The notes: generated from the letters alone by a model not told the origin. Positions 35,883 through 44,915 are shown, numbered from the stretch's first letter. The stretch is DNA of 64,000 nt from an uncultured Oscillospiraceae bacterium (GCA_944385275.1 CALWWP010000007.1:38746-102745); one strand, 5' to 3'. Program-made: numbers and translations.

Positions 35883-37574
35883 ATGATAAATATGATCGAA
35901 GCTGCCAAAACGCAGATAGACGAATTGGTTAGAAAAGCATATGAAAGTGCGGCTGCCGAAGGCAAGCTCCCAAGGGGACAGACTCTTCAAGGCGTAGTAG
36001 AGGTGCCCAGAGATGCGTCTATGGGAGATTACGCATGTTCTTATGCATTGGCCGCTGCCAAAAATTTTCATATGGCTCCAAGAAAGATAGCAGAAGAGAT
36101 TACAGCCAAGCTAGATCTGGAAAACAGTTATTTCTGTAAAGCAGAGGTAGCCGGAGCAGGATTTATAAATTTTAGGCTGTCCGAGAACTGGTATAGAGAA
36201 GTTATCAAAGCCATTGAAGAAGAGGGAACAGACTACGGAGAGGTAGACGACGGCAAGGGACAGAGAGTCATGGTAGAATTCGTGTCGGCAAATCCGACCG
36301 GAACGATGACTATCGGAAATGCTCGAGGCGGTGTGCTTGGAGACACTATGGCGTCAATACTGGAAAAAAACGGCTGGAATGTTTGGCGTGAGTTTTATGT
36401 AAACGATGCTGGAAATCAAATAGATCTGTTCGGCAAGTCTTTAGAGGCCCGCTATATACAACTGCTAAAAGGCGAAGATGCTGTAGAATTTCCTGAGGAC
36501 GGATATCACGGCGACGATATAAAGGAGCTCGCCAAACGCATACGAGATGAATTCGGAGACGGCCTGCTAAACCTTCCTAGAGAAGAGTATGTAGGCAAGA
36601 TGGTGAGATTTGGAATAGACTACAATATAAATAAAATGAAAGGAGACCTTAAAAGATACGGGATCTCCTATGACAGATGGTTTCTCGAATCAGAACTTCA
36701 CGAGAGCGGATATGTAGCCGAGACAGTGAAGTTGCTGGAGAAAAATGGATATACTTATGAAAAAGACGGGGCGTTGTGGTTTAAAGTTACGGAACTGGGA
36801 GCGGAAAAAGACGAAGTACTTCGCCGTTCGAACGGATTTTATACTTATTTTGCGGTAGATCTCGCTTATCACCGTAACAAATTTGAGGAGAGAGGCTTTG
36901 ACAAAGTCATAGATGTTTGGGGTGCAGATCACCACGGACATGCTATTAGATTTAAAAAGAGCCTCCCGGCCTTGAATATTGCGCCTGAGAAGCTCGATTT
37001 CATTATAATGCAGCTGGTGCGCCTAGTGCGCGACGGAGAAACTGTCAAGGTTTCCAAGAGGACCGGAAAGGCGATATCGCTGGCAGATCTGTTGGATGAA
37101 ATATCCTGTGATGCTGCAAGATTCTTCTTTAACGCCCGTCCTGATACGCATCTGGAATTTGATATGGATCTTGCTGTAAGGGAAGACAGTGAAAATCCAG
37201 TATACTATGTGCAGTATGCTCACGCTCGTATATGCAGCCTTATTGAAATGCTGAAAGAAGAAGGGCATGACGTAGATGCTGTGAAAGATATAGACTTGTC
37301 GCAGCTTTCGACCGAGCACGAGATCGATCTGATAAAGCAGCTGGCACTGCTGCCAGAGGAGATACGCGCCGCTGCAAGAGATTATGACCCGTCTAGGATA
37401 AACAGGTATCTGGTAGAACTGGCTGCACGCTTTCACAGATTTTACAGCGCGAATAGGATACGCGGCACAGAGGAACCTGTTTTGAGAGCCAGACTGAAAT
37501 TGATAGACAGTATACGAGTTGTACTTGAAAATTGCTTGAATATTTTAGGCATCACCGCGCCTACGCGTATGTGA
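35883..37574 (+). CDS. argS: Arginyl-tRNA synthetase
   Basis: A 563-residue class I synthetase. After the N-terminal tRNA-binding domain comes VSANPTGTMTIGNARGG, the HIGH region, in which the first His is replaced by Thr (residue 143). The KMSKS region is the degenerate VKVSKRTGK. The C-terminal helical bundle (from about 440) binds the anticodon. The end overlaps the convergent spmB gene by 14 bases. An alternative ATG lies at 35892. Confidence 0.96.
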   Translation: MINMIEAAKTQIDELVRKAYESAAAEGKLPRGQTLQGVVEVPRDASMGDYACSYALAAAKNFHMAPRKIAEEITAKLDLENSYFCKAEVAGAGFINFRLSENWYREVIKAIEEEGTDYGEVDDGKGQRVMVEFVSANPTGTMTIGNARGGVLGDTMASILEKNGWNVWREFYVNDAGNQIDLFGKSLEARYIQLLKGEDAVEFPEDGYHGDDIKELAKRIRDEFGDGLLNLPREEYVGKMVRFGIDYNINKMKGDLKRYGISYDRWFLESELHESGYVAETVKLLEKNGYTYEKDGALWFKVTELGAEKDEVLRRSNGFYTYFAVDLAYHRNKFEERGFDKVIDVWGADHHGHAIRFKKSLPALNIAPEKLDFIIMQLVRLVRDGETVKVSKRTGKAISLADLLDEISCDAARFFFNARPDTHLEFDMDLAVREDSENPVYYVQYAHARICSLIEMLKEEGHDVDAVKDIDLSQLSTEHEIDLIKQLALLPEEIRAAARDYDPSRINRYLVELAARFHRFYSANRIRGTEEPVLRARLKLIDSIRVVLENCLNILGITAPTRM

Positions 37575-38088
37575 GCCGGGCAAACAGGGCCGCCATTATA
37601 AAGCCGACGAGGTCGGCGATGATGGCGGCCGGTATTGCATACCGGGTCTTTTTTATTTTGGCAGCGCCAAAGTAAACGGATATAGTATAAAAAGTAGTTT
37701 CAGTAGAGCCTAGCATTATGGCGGCGGTGCGGCCTATGAGAGAGTCGACGCCGTATTGCGCCATGAGCTCCGCTCCTATGGCCAGTGCAGCGCTGCCGCT
37801 CAGAGGCCTGATAAATACGAGTATGGCAGTTTCCGGCGGGATGCCGACCATATGAAAAAGGGGAGAAAAGACGGAAACAAGCTGATCTAAGAGTCCAGAG
37901 GCTCGCAGCATGTGAACGGCTGTAAGCAAGGCGACCAAAGCAGGGAATATTCTGAGAAGCACTTTGACGCCCTCGCCGGAACCAGTGCAAAGCGCTGTGT
38001 ATATATCAGTTTTCCGGCATAGGCCAAACAATCCCGCGCCTGCCAGCGTCAAAGGAACGACTATTGAAAGATCCATGGCAATTACCAA
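37561..38088 (-). CDS. spmB: Spore maturation protein B
   Basis: A 175-residue membrane protein with nucleoside-recognition/gate-domain features (FIRPLSGSAALAIGAELM; GSTETTFYTISVYFGA). SpmA and SpmB help dehydrate the spore core. It overlaps spmA by 7 bases on the 5' side and argS on the 3' side. ATG at 38076 is an alternative start. Confidence 0.93.
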   Translation of the reverse strand: MVIAMDLSIVVPLTLAGAGLFGLCRKTDIYTALCTGSGEGVKVLLRIFPALVALLTAVHMLRASGLLDQLVSVFSPLFHMVGIPPETAILVFIRPLSGSAALAIGAELMAQYGVDSLIGRTAAIMLGSTETTFYTISVYFGAAKIKKTRYAIPAAIIADLVGFIMAALFARLTYA

Positions 38089-38654
38089 AAATGACGCATG
38101 ATTTTTGCCGCGAGCAGTCCAGAGGAAACGGAGACTAAAGATGTCAAAAGGACCGCCGGCAATATATCAAACGGAGCGGATGCGCCTAGAGAAGCACGTA
38201 TTCCGGCTACAGTTACAGGTATAAGCTGAATTGAAGCGGTATTCAGCACGATAAGAGTACACATGTCATTTGAAGCGATACCGGGGCTTTTAGAGGCCAT
38301 GCGTTCGACGGCCTTTATTCCGGCCGGTGTTGCAGCGTTCCCTAAGCCGAGCAGGTTGGCCGACATGTTTGCCGAAATGGCCTGTAGAGTTTCACGGTCA
38401 AGCGAGGCCGCGGGGAATAGCAGACGGTTGATTGGCCCAAGAAGCTTGGCAAGCATATCCAGAGCACCTGAAGCCTTAAGTACCTCTAATATGCCGGACC
38501 AAAGGCAGATCGGTCCGGCTATGCCAAGGCAAAGCTGTACCGCAGAACCAGCCCCAGTCATTGCGGCCTCTGCAACTGCCGGCATACTTCCGTTTATAAG
38601 GCCGGCCAAGAAGGCCGACAATACGATAAAAAGCCAAATCAAAGACATTGTCAT
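38082..38654 (-). CDS. spmA: Spore maturation protein A
   Basis: A 190-residue membrane protein with the gate-domain pattern (LLGLGNAATPAGIKAVERM; VLNTASIQLIPVTVAGIRA). CGGAGG sits ahead of the ATG; a second ATG at 38648 is possible. Together with spmB it forms an operon, as in Bacillus, but without dacB. Confidence 0.93.
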   Translation of the reverse strand: MTMSLIWLFIVLSAFLAGLINGSMPAVAEAAMTGAGSAVQLCLGIAGPICLWSGILEVLKASGALDMLAKLLGPINRLLFPAASLDRETLQAISANMSANLLGLGNAATPAGIKAVERMASKSPGIASNDMCTLIVLNTASIQLIPVTVAGIRASLGASAPFDILPAVLLTSLVSVSSGLLAAKIMRHFW

Positions 38655-38686
38655 GAAAGAGGACCTCCGAAGTTTTTCCTTCTATA

Positions 38687-38714
38687 AAGGTATGGGACAA
38701 AATTAAAAAAATTC
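38687..38714 (-). promoter_or_regulatory. Candidate sigma-E (mother-cell) promoter of spmAB
   Basis: On the minus strand a GAATTTT box (near 38708-38714), about 13-base spacer, then CATACCTT (38687-38694), close to the sigma-E patterns KMATATW and CATACAHT. Bacillus spmAB is sigma-E dependent. Confidence 0.35.
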
Positions 38715-38738
38715 TAAAAATTATTAAAGGACTATGGG

Positions 38739-38766
38739 TTGACATTTTTTGACAAAGATATATAAT
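38739..38766 (+). promoter_or_regulatory. Sigma-A promoter of the AbrB-type gene
   Basis: TTGACA (38739-38744), 16-base spacer, TATAAT (38761-38766). Confidence 0.82.
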
Positions 38767-38834
38767 ATTGTCAGCTGGTGGAGAAATTTGTCAGAATTTA
38801 TCTCTGCGGGCAGAAATTACTTAGGAGGTATCTT

Positions 38835-39080
38835 ATGAAAGCGACGGGAATCGTGAGAAAGATCGACGAATTGGGGCGCATAGTGCTGCCTATTGAACTC
38901 AGAAGAACATTGGATATTCACGAAAAAGACGCTGTCGAGATTTATGTTGACGATTCCAGCATTATTCTCCGGAAATATCAGGCGTCTTGCATCTTTTGCG
39001 GTGCTTCAGAAGATGTCGTTGTATATAAAGGTAAAAATGTATGCCAAAAATGTCTTAAAGAGCTGAAAGAAAAAGCCTGA
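38835..39080 (+). CDS. AbrB/SpoVT-type regulator with zinc-ribbon-like tail
   Basis: An 81-residue DNA-binding protein. The swapped-hairpin domain is clear (TGIVRKIDELGRIVLPIELR, residues 4-23). The C-terminus carries CIFCG and CQKC (Cys52, 55, 70, 73), a probable zinc site. In Bacillus, AbrB represses post-exponential genes and SpoVT acts in the forespore; the sigma-A promoter suggests the AbrB side. TTAGGAGG precedes the ATG; an upstream in-frame ATG at 38778 lies too close to the promoter. Confidence 0.9.
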   Translation: MKATGIVRKIDELGRIVLPIELRRTLDIHEKDAVEIYVDDSSIILRKYQASCIFCGASEDVVVYKGKNVCQKCLKELKEKA

Positions 39081-39085
39081 AGATT

Positions 39086-39119
39086 AAAAATACGCCGGCC
39101 TGATGGCCGGCGTATTTTT
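39086..39119. terminator. Bidirectional intrinsic terminator
   Basis: 15-base perfect stem (39086-39100 with 39105-39119) with a 4-base loop and A/T-run flanks, between convergent genes. Confidence 0.93.
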
Positions 39120-39123
39120 GTTT

Positions 39124-40209
39124 TTAGCATGGCAAGTAATAGGCGATCAAGAGATCTACTACCGCTCCATAGCTCTGTACTCCTAAAGACTGCCCGTAGC
39201 TTTTAAGCATTGTATCATATACTTGGCTAGAGACTTCGGCGGCTGATGTCTCATACTGTTCCCAGTAGGCGTTGTTCGCGCGCAGGTCAGCAAGCATGGG
39301 TTCACTGACAAGCTGATAGACTTCGAGGAAAAGGTCGTAATCTTGTTTGTACAGGGCGTTTATTAAATGTATGTAGCCCAGCAGCCAGCCAGAGTACTCA
39401 TATATTTCGTTTCCGCTTGTGGTGGAAGCAAGGATAGCTACAAAATTGGCCTCTTGCTCTGAGGCAATACCGCGCTGATGAGCTAGTTCGTGAGCTATTG
39501 TAGAAGGTATAAGACATATGGGGGCATCTACATTTATATTGGCTTCTCCAGTAAAAGGAAAGTAAAAACCGGTGTAATTAAAGTAGCTCATGACTTTGGA
39601 AAAAAAGACCCGTTTTGGGACCAGCTCCTGCATAGATAAAAACGGGAACTGGAGCTCCGCCTGAGAATAGACCTCAGAGCTTGCATTAAAGATTTCGTCT
39701 AGACTTATATCGAGCTGTCCGGAGCCATCCCGGGGGAGCTTTGCTGCTGCGGTACTTGCCTGTTCTGCGAAGTATTTAGCTGTTTTGTACAGGTCTTCGA
39801 CGGAACTTGCCTCCGCGTAAATGCCGCTTTGGTCTTGAAAAGAATCGGAGTAATAAGTTGCTCCCAGCATAATAGACAGGGCAAGCCAGAGTGAAAGAGC
39901 CGAGGCAATAAAAGTCAGGAGTATTTGGTATACTAAATGTACCTTTTTTTCGCAGCGGACAAGTCGGATAATTATCCATACTATAATGAAAAGTATGCCT
40001 AAAATAGCTAAGACTACAAGCAGTTCCGCTACAGAGAAAGGGAAAAGAGAACAGAATTTGCCTAAAACGCGTTTTATAGGCTTTGTAATAGCGACAAGAA
40101 AGTTCATAGCCTGACGTATGTTTTTAAAAAAGGAGAACAATATGAGGCAGATGGCTACGCTGACAAGCCAGATGTGACGCGCTTTGTATTGTAAGAAAAA
40201 TTGCTTCAT
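39124..40209 (-). CDS. DUF3810-family membrane metalloprotease-like protein
   Basis: A 361-residue protein with three N-terminal membrane helices (about residues 13-32, 58-84 and 94-117) and an extracellular domain. HELAH (His240, Glu241, His244) followed by SEQEANF, with the likely third ligand Glu253, is a gluzincin zinc-peptidase site. No substrate is known. The start chosen is ATG 40209: GGTGAT just ahead pairs with the 16S 3' end; upstream in-frame ATGs at 40215 and 40248 overlap it or lack a ribosome site. Confidence 0.82.
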   Translation of the reverse strand: MKQFFLQYKARHIWLVSVAICLILFSFFKNIRQAMNFLVAITKPIKRVLGKFCSLFPFSVAELLVVLAILGILFIIVWIIIRLVRCEKKVHLVYQILLTFIASALSLWLALSIMLGATYYSDSFQDQSGIYAEASSVEDLYKTAKYFAEQASTAAAKLPRDGSGQLDISLDEIFNASSEVYSQAELQFPFLSMQELVPKRVFFSKVMSYFNYTGFYFPFTGEANINVDAPICLIPSTIAHELAHQRGIASEQEANFVAILASTTSGNEIYEYSGWLLGYIHLINALYKQDYDLFLEVYQLVSEPMLADLRANNAYWEQYETSAAEVSSQVYDTMLKSYGQSLGVQSYGAVVDLLIAYYLPC

Positions 40210-40314
40210 GTGCATCACCAAAAATTTTACAGCAGATAAGGACGCCAAAAGGCTTTTATAAAGTATATCATAGCGTAAATATTTTTGTCAAAAGCTGCTG
40301 TATAAGCGTCGGCG

Positions 40315-40343
40315 TTGACACGGAGAGATAAGAGTTGTAAAAT
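40315..40343 (+). promoter_or_regulatory. Sigma-A promoter of the acyl-CoA synthetase gene
   Basis: TTGACA (40315-40320), 17-base spacer, TAAAAT (40338-40343). Confidence 0.82.
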
Positions 40344-40373
40344 TAAGTAAATCCAGAGAAAGGAAATGCGCAA

Positions 40374-42083
40374 ATGAGAATGCCTTGGCTTGAAAATTAC
40401 GGAAAGGTACCGCACTCTCTTGATTATCCGGATGGGTCTATGATAGACTGCGTGGAAAAAACGGCGCAGAAGTACCCTCAAAATACAGCCTATTCTTTTA
40501 TGGGCAAGAGAAGCACTTATCGGGAATTGATGAGCAGAGTGGACCAGTGCGCGAGAGCCCTTGCGGCGATGGGTATCAAAAGAGGCGACAAGGTAATGCT
40601 GTGCCTGCCCAACATCCCGCAGACAGTGGCTTGCTTTTATGCGATAAACAAGATCGGTGCAGTTGCGGTAATGATTCATCCGCTGTCAAGCGAAGGAGAG
40701 ATTAAGTTTTTTATAGAAAATTCAGGAAGTAAATTGGTTGTCACGCTGGATCAATTTTTCAAAAAGTTTGACCTCATCAGAGGTGAAACAGCGCTGCCGG
40801 ATATTGTTGTTGCAAATATAAAGGATGCCCTTGGAGCCTTTAAACGCGTTGGATATACGCTTACAGAGGGGAGAAAAAACCCTAAAATACAGCCGCGTGA
40901 GGGCGTAATTATATGGGATGAGTTTATTAAGGCGGGACAGTCGTATACAGGAGAGTATTGCTGGCATGGAAAGGCCGACGAGACTGCCGTCATTCTGTAC
41001 AGCGGCGGTACAACGGGGACTATGAAAGGCATATTGCTGTCTAACCTGAATTTTAATGCGTTGGCTTTACAGACGGACGCGATGAGTCAATGCCTAGTAC
41101 CGGGCAAGTCGATGCTGGCGGTAATGCCTGCTTTCCATGGATTTGGTCTTGGAGTGTGCATCCACACTATGCTCGTAGGTGGATGCGAGTGTATTCTTGT
41201 GCCGAGATTCAACGCTAACAGCTATGCCGGCCTTTTAAAAAAGCTGCATCCAAACTATATCGCGGGAGTTCCTACGCTGTTTGAGGCACTTCTAAAAAAT
41301 GAGAGTCTTGGGAATGCGGATTTAAGCTGCCTTATGGGCGTGTTTTCCGGAGGGGATTCGCTGTCGATAGAGCTGAAGAAAAAATTCGACGCTTTTTTAA
41401 AGCAGCACAACGCAAAAATACGTATTCGCGAAGGATACGGGACAACGGAGTGCGTTACCGCAAGCTGTCTCACACCCAGTCACTTGGAAAAAGAGGGGAG
41501 TATAGGTTTGCCGTTTCCGGACATGCTTTATAAAATTGTAGGCGTCGGAAAAACTGAAGAACTGCCATATGGTCAAATAGGGGAAATATGCATAAGCGGA
41601 CCTACCGTAATGTCCGGATATTTAAACATGCCGGAGGAGACGAAACAAACTCTTCGCCTGCACGAAGACGGCAGGGTGTGGCTCCATACGGGAGACCTAG
41701 GAACGATGGACGAGCAGGGTTTTGTATATTTTAAGCAGAGAATAAAGAGGATGATAGTATCTTCAGGTTATTCGATATACCCGTCGCAGCTGGAAAATGT
41801 TGTTGACGCGCATCCTGATATACAGATGAGCTGCGCGATAGGTATACCGCATCCGTATAAAATGCAGGCAGTGAAGATCTTTGCTGTGCCGCGCAAAGGA
41901 GTTGAGGACCTGAAAAAGCTTGAAGAAGAGCTGTGGGAATATTGCCGAAAGAACATTGCAAAGTATGCCATGCCGGTAGAGATCGAGCTGCGCTCGGAAC
42001 TTCCAAAGACTGGCGTTGGCAAGGTGGCATATACCGTACTTGAAAAAGAGGAATTGGAAAAAAGAAAGAATGTAGATTCATAA
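40374..42083 (+). CDS. AMP-forming acyl-CoA synthetase (long-chain type)
   Basis: A 569-residue ANL-superfamily ligase. The P-loop-like motif is ILYSGGTTGTMKG, then GYGTTE, the hinge HTGDLG, and the catalytic Lys in LPKTGVGKVAY. It makes acyl-CoA from a carboxylic acid, ATP and CoA. The chain-length preference is not visible, but size and motif spacing suit fatty acids. It stands alone with its own promoter and terminator; GAAAGGAAATG precedes the ATG. Confidence 0.9.
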   Translation: MRMPWLENYGKVPHSLDYPDGSMIDCVEKTAQKYPQNTAYSFMGKRSTYRELMSRVDQCARALAAMGIKRGDKVMLCLPNIPQTVACFYAINKIGAVAVMIHPLSSEGEIKFFIENSGSKLVVTLDQFFKKFDLIRGETALPDIVVANIKDALGAFKRVGYTLTEGRKNPKIQPREGVIIWDEFIKAGQSYTGEYCWHGKADETAVILYSGGTTGTMKGILLSNLNFNALALQTDAMSQCLVPGKSMLAVMPAFHGFGLGVCIHTMLVGGCECILVPRFNANSYAGLLKKLHPNYIAGVPTLFEALLKNESLGNADLSCLMGVFSGGDSLSIELKKKFDAFLKQHNAKIRIREGYGTTECVTASCLTPSHLEKEGSIGLPFPDMLYKIVGVGKTEELPYGQIGEICISGPTVMSGYLNMPEETKQTLRLHEDGRVWLHTGDLGTMDEQGFVYFKQRIKRMIVSSGYSIYPSQLENVVDAHPDIQMSCAIGIPHPYKMQAVKIFAVPRKGVEDLKKLEEELWEYCRKNIAKYAMPVEIELRSELPKTGVGKVAYTVLEKEELEKRKNVDS

Positions 42084-42102
42084 TATCCGGCGGATAGAGA
42101 AA

Positions 42103-42136
42103 AACGCTCCGGCATTGTATACAATGCCGGAGCGTT
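42103..42136. terminator. Bidirectional intrinsic terminator (34-base perfect palindrome)
   Basis: Bases 42103-42119 are the exact reverse complement of 42120-42136, with T-rich sequence beyond each arm. Between convergent genes. Confidence 0.9.
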
Positions 42137-42150
42137 CATTTTTAAAGATT

Positions 42151-42492
42151 TTAGAAGGGCAAATTTAAACCGCCGGTCAATTTTGAGAAATTTGAGGTCA
42201 TTGCGCTGTCTGCCTTGCGCAGGGCTTCGTTTACAGCCGCAATGATGACATCTTGAAGCATTTCCACATCCTCCGGATCTACGGCGTCCGGATCTATGGA
42301 AAGGGAAACAAGTTCCTTTTTGCCGCTGACTACAGCTGTGACTACGCCTCCTCCAGCAGTTGCAGAGTATTCAGTCTCCTCTATCTCCTGCTGCATCTTC
42401 AGCATATCCTGCTGCATCTTCTGCGCTTGTTTTATCATGTTTGCGTTCATGCCGCCGCCGTAGCTGCCGCCGCGGAATCCACCTTTTGCCAT
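42151..42492 (-). CDS. ybaB: YbaB/EbfC nucleoid-associated protein
   Basis: A 113-residue protein with KQAQKMQQDMLKMQQEIEE and TAGGGVVTAVVSGKKE, the YbaB signature. It binds DNA as a dimer. It follows dnaX by 12 bases, the usual dnaX-ybaB pair; the recR gene that normally follows is missing here and the next gene is convergent. Confidence 0.95.
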   Translation of the reverse strand: MAKGGFRGGSYGGGMNANMIKQAQKMQQDMLKMQQEIEETEYSATAGGGVVTAVVSGKKELVSLSIDPDAVDPEDVEMLQDVIIAAVNEALRKADSAMTSNFSKLTGGLNLPF

Positions 42493-42504
42493 GGTCGTTC
42501 TCCT

Positions 42505-44067
42505 TTACTGAAATTTAATGTTTTGAAATTTTGAAAGAGAGTCAAGTTTGCTGCTGCCGGATGGCCTTGAGTTCTCCAGTGTTACAGATACTGAAAAGTT
42601 CTGTTGAAAAAGCGTCTGTGCGCATTTCTCAATATCGGATTTGACGCTTGGAACGTCTAGCTGAGTTGGTACAAAAGCATTTTTAGCGGTGACTGTAATC
42701 TGACTGCCGGTTATAGAAAGCTCCGCCTGAGTTTTATCGGACAGCAGAACATATATCATGGGGTCGAGGACACGCTCCAGAGATGTGAGCAGCATGGAGG
42801 CGTCCGGCATTGGTCTCTCTGAGTCAGCTGAGGACCGCGGAGCGGGACCGGAGTTTTCGTCAGGGATTGAAGAAACATCGGCCGACCTCTCTTCAGGAGC
42901 TTTGTCCGGAAGTGCGCATGATTCGTTATCTCCGGAGGAAACTGAAACGGAACTCTGCAAAGGACTGACGGAAGGCGCGGAGACTGAAAAAGAAATCCCG
43001 CAGAGCTTGATCAGACAAAGCTCAGCAATGGTTTTCCTACTGCCCCCGCGGCCAATGTCCGATATTGACTGTTGCAGCTCATCTATATCTGAAAGCAGTT
43101 TCTCCGAGGGGATAGAGGATGCAAAGGAAAGCAGCGAAGATCGGTCATAGCCTCCGCTTAAAAGACCGGAGCCGTTTTGAGGAGCTATCTGGCACAGCAG
43201 GATATCCCGCTCCAAAGTGCTGAGCTCTTCTAAAACAGACAACACATCTTTGCCGTTTAAATATAAATTGTTGAGTATTGAAAGAGCGCTGTCGGCATCT
43301 CCGGAAGAAATGCTAGACAAAAGACGAGCAATCTCCATATTGCCGGCAAGTCCTATAGCGGACAGGACACGATCGGAATCAACAGTCCCGCCCGAGGAAC
43401 ACTGGTCAAGCAGAGACAGAGCGTCTCTCATAGAGCCGTCGGCAAGCCTCGAGAGGAGGTCGGCGGCGTCCTCGGTGAGATCTATCTGCTCCATTGAGGC
43501 CACATATTTCAGCCTGCCGGCGATTTGAGCCGGCGGTATGCGTTTGAAGGAATGTCTCTGACAACGGGAAAGAATAGTAGCAGGCACCTTGTAGAGCTCA
43601 GTCGTTGCAAGAATAAAAATAAGATGCTCCGGAGGCTCTTCAAGTATCTTTAAGAGCGCATTAAAAGCGGAATTGGACAGCATATGAACTTCATCTATGA
43701 TGTATACTCTCTTCCGTACGGAAGCCGGGGTATATATGGCTTCATCGCGGATGGTGCGAACATTTTCAACGCCGTTGTTGGAGGCGGCGTCAAGTTCAAC
43801 CACATCCAGTATACTGCCGCTGTCTATACCAAGACAGGAGGGACAGGAATTACACGGATTCCCGCCGGAAGGATGCTCGCAGTTTACGCTTTTTGCAAAT
43901 ATTTTGGCACAGGTAGTTTTGCCAGTGCCGCGGGTACCGGTAAAAAGATACGCATGAGAGAGACGATCAAGCACTATCTGGCGCTTGAGAGTTTCCGTTA
44001 TATGTTCTTGACCAACAACGTCGTCAAATGTGCGTGGACGCCATTTCCGATACAGAGCCTGATACAA
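42505..44067 (-). CDS. dnaX: DNA polymerase III gamma/tau subunit
   Basis: A 520-residue clamp-loader ATPase. Walker A GTRGTGKTT is at residues 44-52, the zinc site uses Cys63, 72, 75 and 78, and DEVHMLS is Walker B. The C-terminal third is Ser/Asp-rich and low in complexity. Start is TTG at 44067: GGGAGG lies 9 bases ahead, and the longer open frame runs into the SRP RNA. No frameshift site for a short gamma form was recognised. Confidence 0.95.
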   Translation of the reverse strand: MYQALYRKWRPRTFDDVVGQEHITETLKRQIVLDRLSHAYLFTGTRGTGKTTCAKIFAKSVNCEHPSGGNPCNSCPSCLGIDSGSILDVVELDAASNNGVENVRTIRDEAIYTPASVRKRVYIIDEVHMLSNSAFNALLKILEEPPEHLIFILATTELYKVPATILSRCQRHSFKRIPPAQIAGRLKYVASMEQIDLTEDAADLLSRLADGSMRDALSLLDQCSSGGTVDSDRVLSAIGLAGNMEIARLLSSISSGDADSALSILNNLYLNGKDVLSVLEELSTLERDILLCQIAPQNGSGLLSGGYDRSSLLSFASSIPSEKLLSDIDELQQSISDIGRGGSRKTIAELCLIKLCGISFSVSAPSVSPLQSSVSVSSGDNESCALPDKAPEERSADVSSIPDENSGPAPRSSADSERPMPDASMLLTSLERVLDPMIYVLLSDKTQAELSITGSQITVTAKNAFVPTQLDVPSVKSDIEKCAQTLFQQNFSVSVTLENSRPSGSSKLDSLSKFQNIKFQ

Positions 44068-44096
44068 ATTTCGTTTCCTCCCTTCGATGAAATGCG

Positions 44097-44395
44097 TACG
44101 GCGCATAACAGGGCCGCACACCCGTCTTTGATCATGCAATATGTCCGGTACCTCCACAGCCTGCTCGGAAACGGCAGCCTTGCGGCACACGAAGAATCTC
44201 ACTTAATGCTGCTCGGTTCCCCGCCTGACATGGTTCGTGAGCATTCGTTGCGCAAGACCGTTTCTTCAACGCCTCTTATGAAGGGCAGACGACACATAGA
44301 CAAGACCGGGGACGGGAATTCGTCCCTGCTGTAGCGGATTGCAGGTATAGGGCACCGCTAACTCCCCGATTAGTGCGACCCTGTTTTGCGCCGTA
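44097..44395 (-). ncRNA. ffs: Signal recognition particle RNA (long Firmicute type)
   Basis: A non-coding stretch about 299 bases long. Its 5' part has the Alu-domain pattern (GGGGAG followed by TAGCGGTGCCC, then CAATCCGCT) and GCGCAACG; the 3' part holds domain IV, with GTCAGG, a GGAA tetraloop and AGCAGC. The ends pair: the first 22 bases match the last 22 almost perfectly, with two imperfect positions. This is the RNA of the SRP that targets proteins to the membrane. As in Bacillus it lies just upstream of dnaX, about 30 bases from its start, and its promoter likely drives dnaX too. Confidence 0.93.
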
Positions 44396-44422
44396 TAAGA
44401 CACAAAACATAAAATCAAAAAT

Positions 44423-44451
44423 ATTGTACTACAAATTTCATATTTTATCAA
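44423..44451 (-). promoter_or_regulatory. Sigma-A promoter of SRP RNA-dnaX-ybaB
   Basis: On the minus strand TTGATA (44446-44451), 17-base spacer, TACAAT (44423-44428). The predicted start lies about 20 bases ahead of the SRP RNA 5' end, so the 5' end would need processing. Confidence 0.75.
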
Positions 44452-44455
44452 TAAT

Positions 44456-44866
44456 CTATTTTATTTTGTTGAGATAGGATTCCAAAATGAGAGAAGCCGC
44501 AACGGAGTCTATGCTGTCCCGAACCTTTTTACCGCGGCGGCCGGTCTCGGATAAAATGCGGTGGGCATCGACGGTAGTGCGGCGCTCGTCCCAAAGAACT
44601 ACTTCAAGACCGGTGCGCGCTCGAAGTAGTTTGGACAGCTCCTCGCTCTTTGCGGCCCTTGGCCCAAGAGTGCCGTCCATGTTTTTTGGATATCCAAGGA
44701 CAATAGTAGACACGCCGTTTTCGGCGGCCTCATCGCAAAGCCGCTGTACCAGCCGGTCGAAATATGTGTCGTGTATCGTAAAAGCCCTGCCGGTAAGAGT
44801 GCCGCTCATATCCGAAATAGCGACGCCGGTACGGGCGTCTCCGTAGTCTATTGCCATTATTCTCAT
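44456..44866 (-). CDS. ruvX: Holliday junction resolvase-like nuclease RuvX/YqgF
   Basis: A 136-residue RNase H-fold protein. MAIDYGDARTGVAISD at the N-terminus and GYPKNMDGTLGPRA match the family; WDERRTT and DSIDSVAASLIL carry the late acidic residues. It may act in 16S rRNA 3'-end processing or recombination. It ends 5 bases before the -35 box of the SRP RNA promoter. Confidence 0.95.
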   Translation of the reverse strand: MRIMAIDYGDARTGVAISDMSGTLTGRAFTIHDTYFDRLVQRLCDEAAENGVSTIVLGYPKNMDGTLGPRAAKSEELSKLLRARTGLEVVLWDERRTTVDAHRILSETGRRGKKVRDSIDSVAASLILESYLNKIK

Positions 44867-44915
44867 ATGACCGCCCCCATGATATCCACGCGCAAGATAA
44901 AAAACTTTTTCGGAT

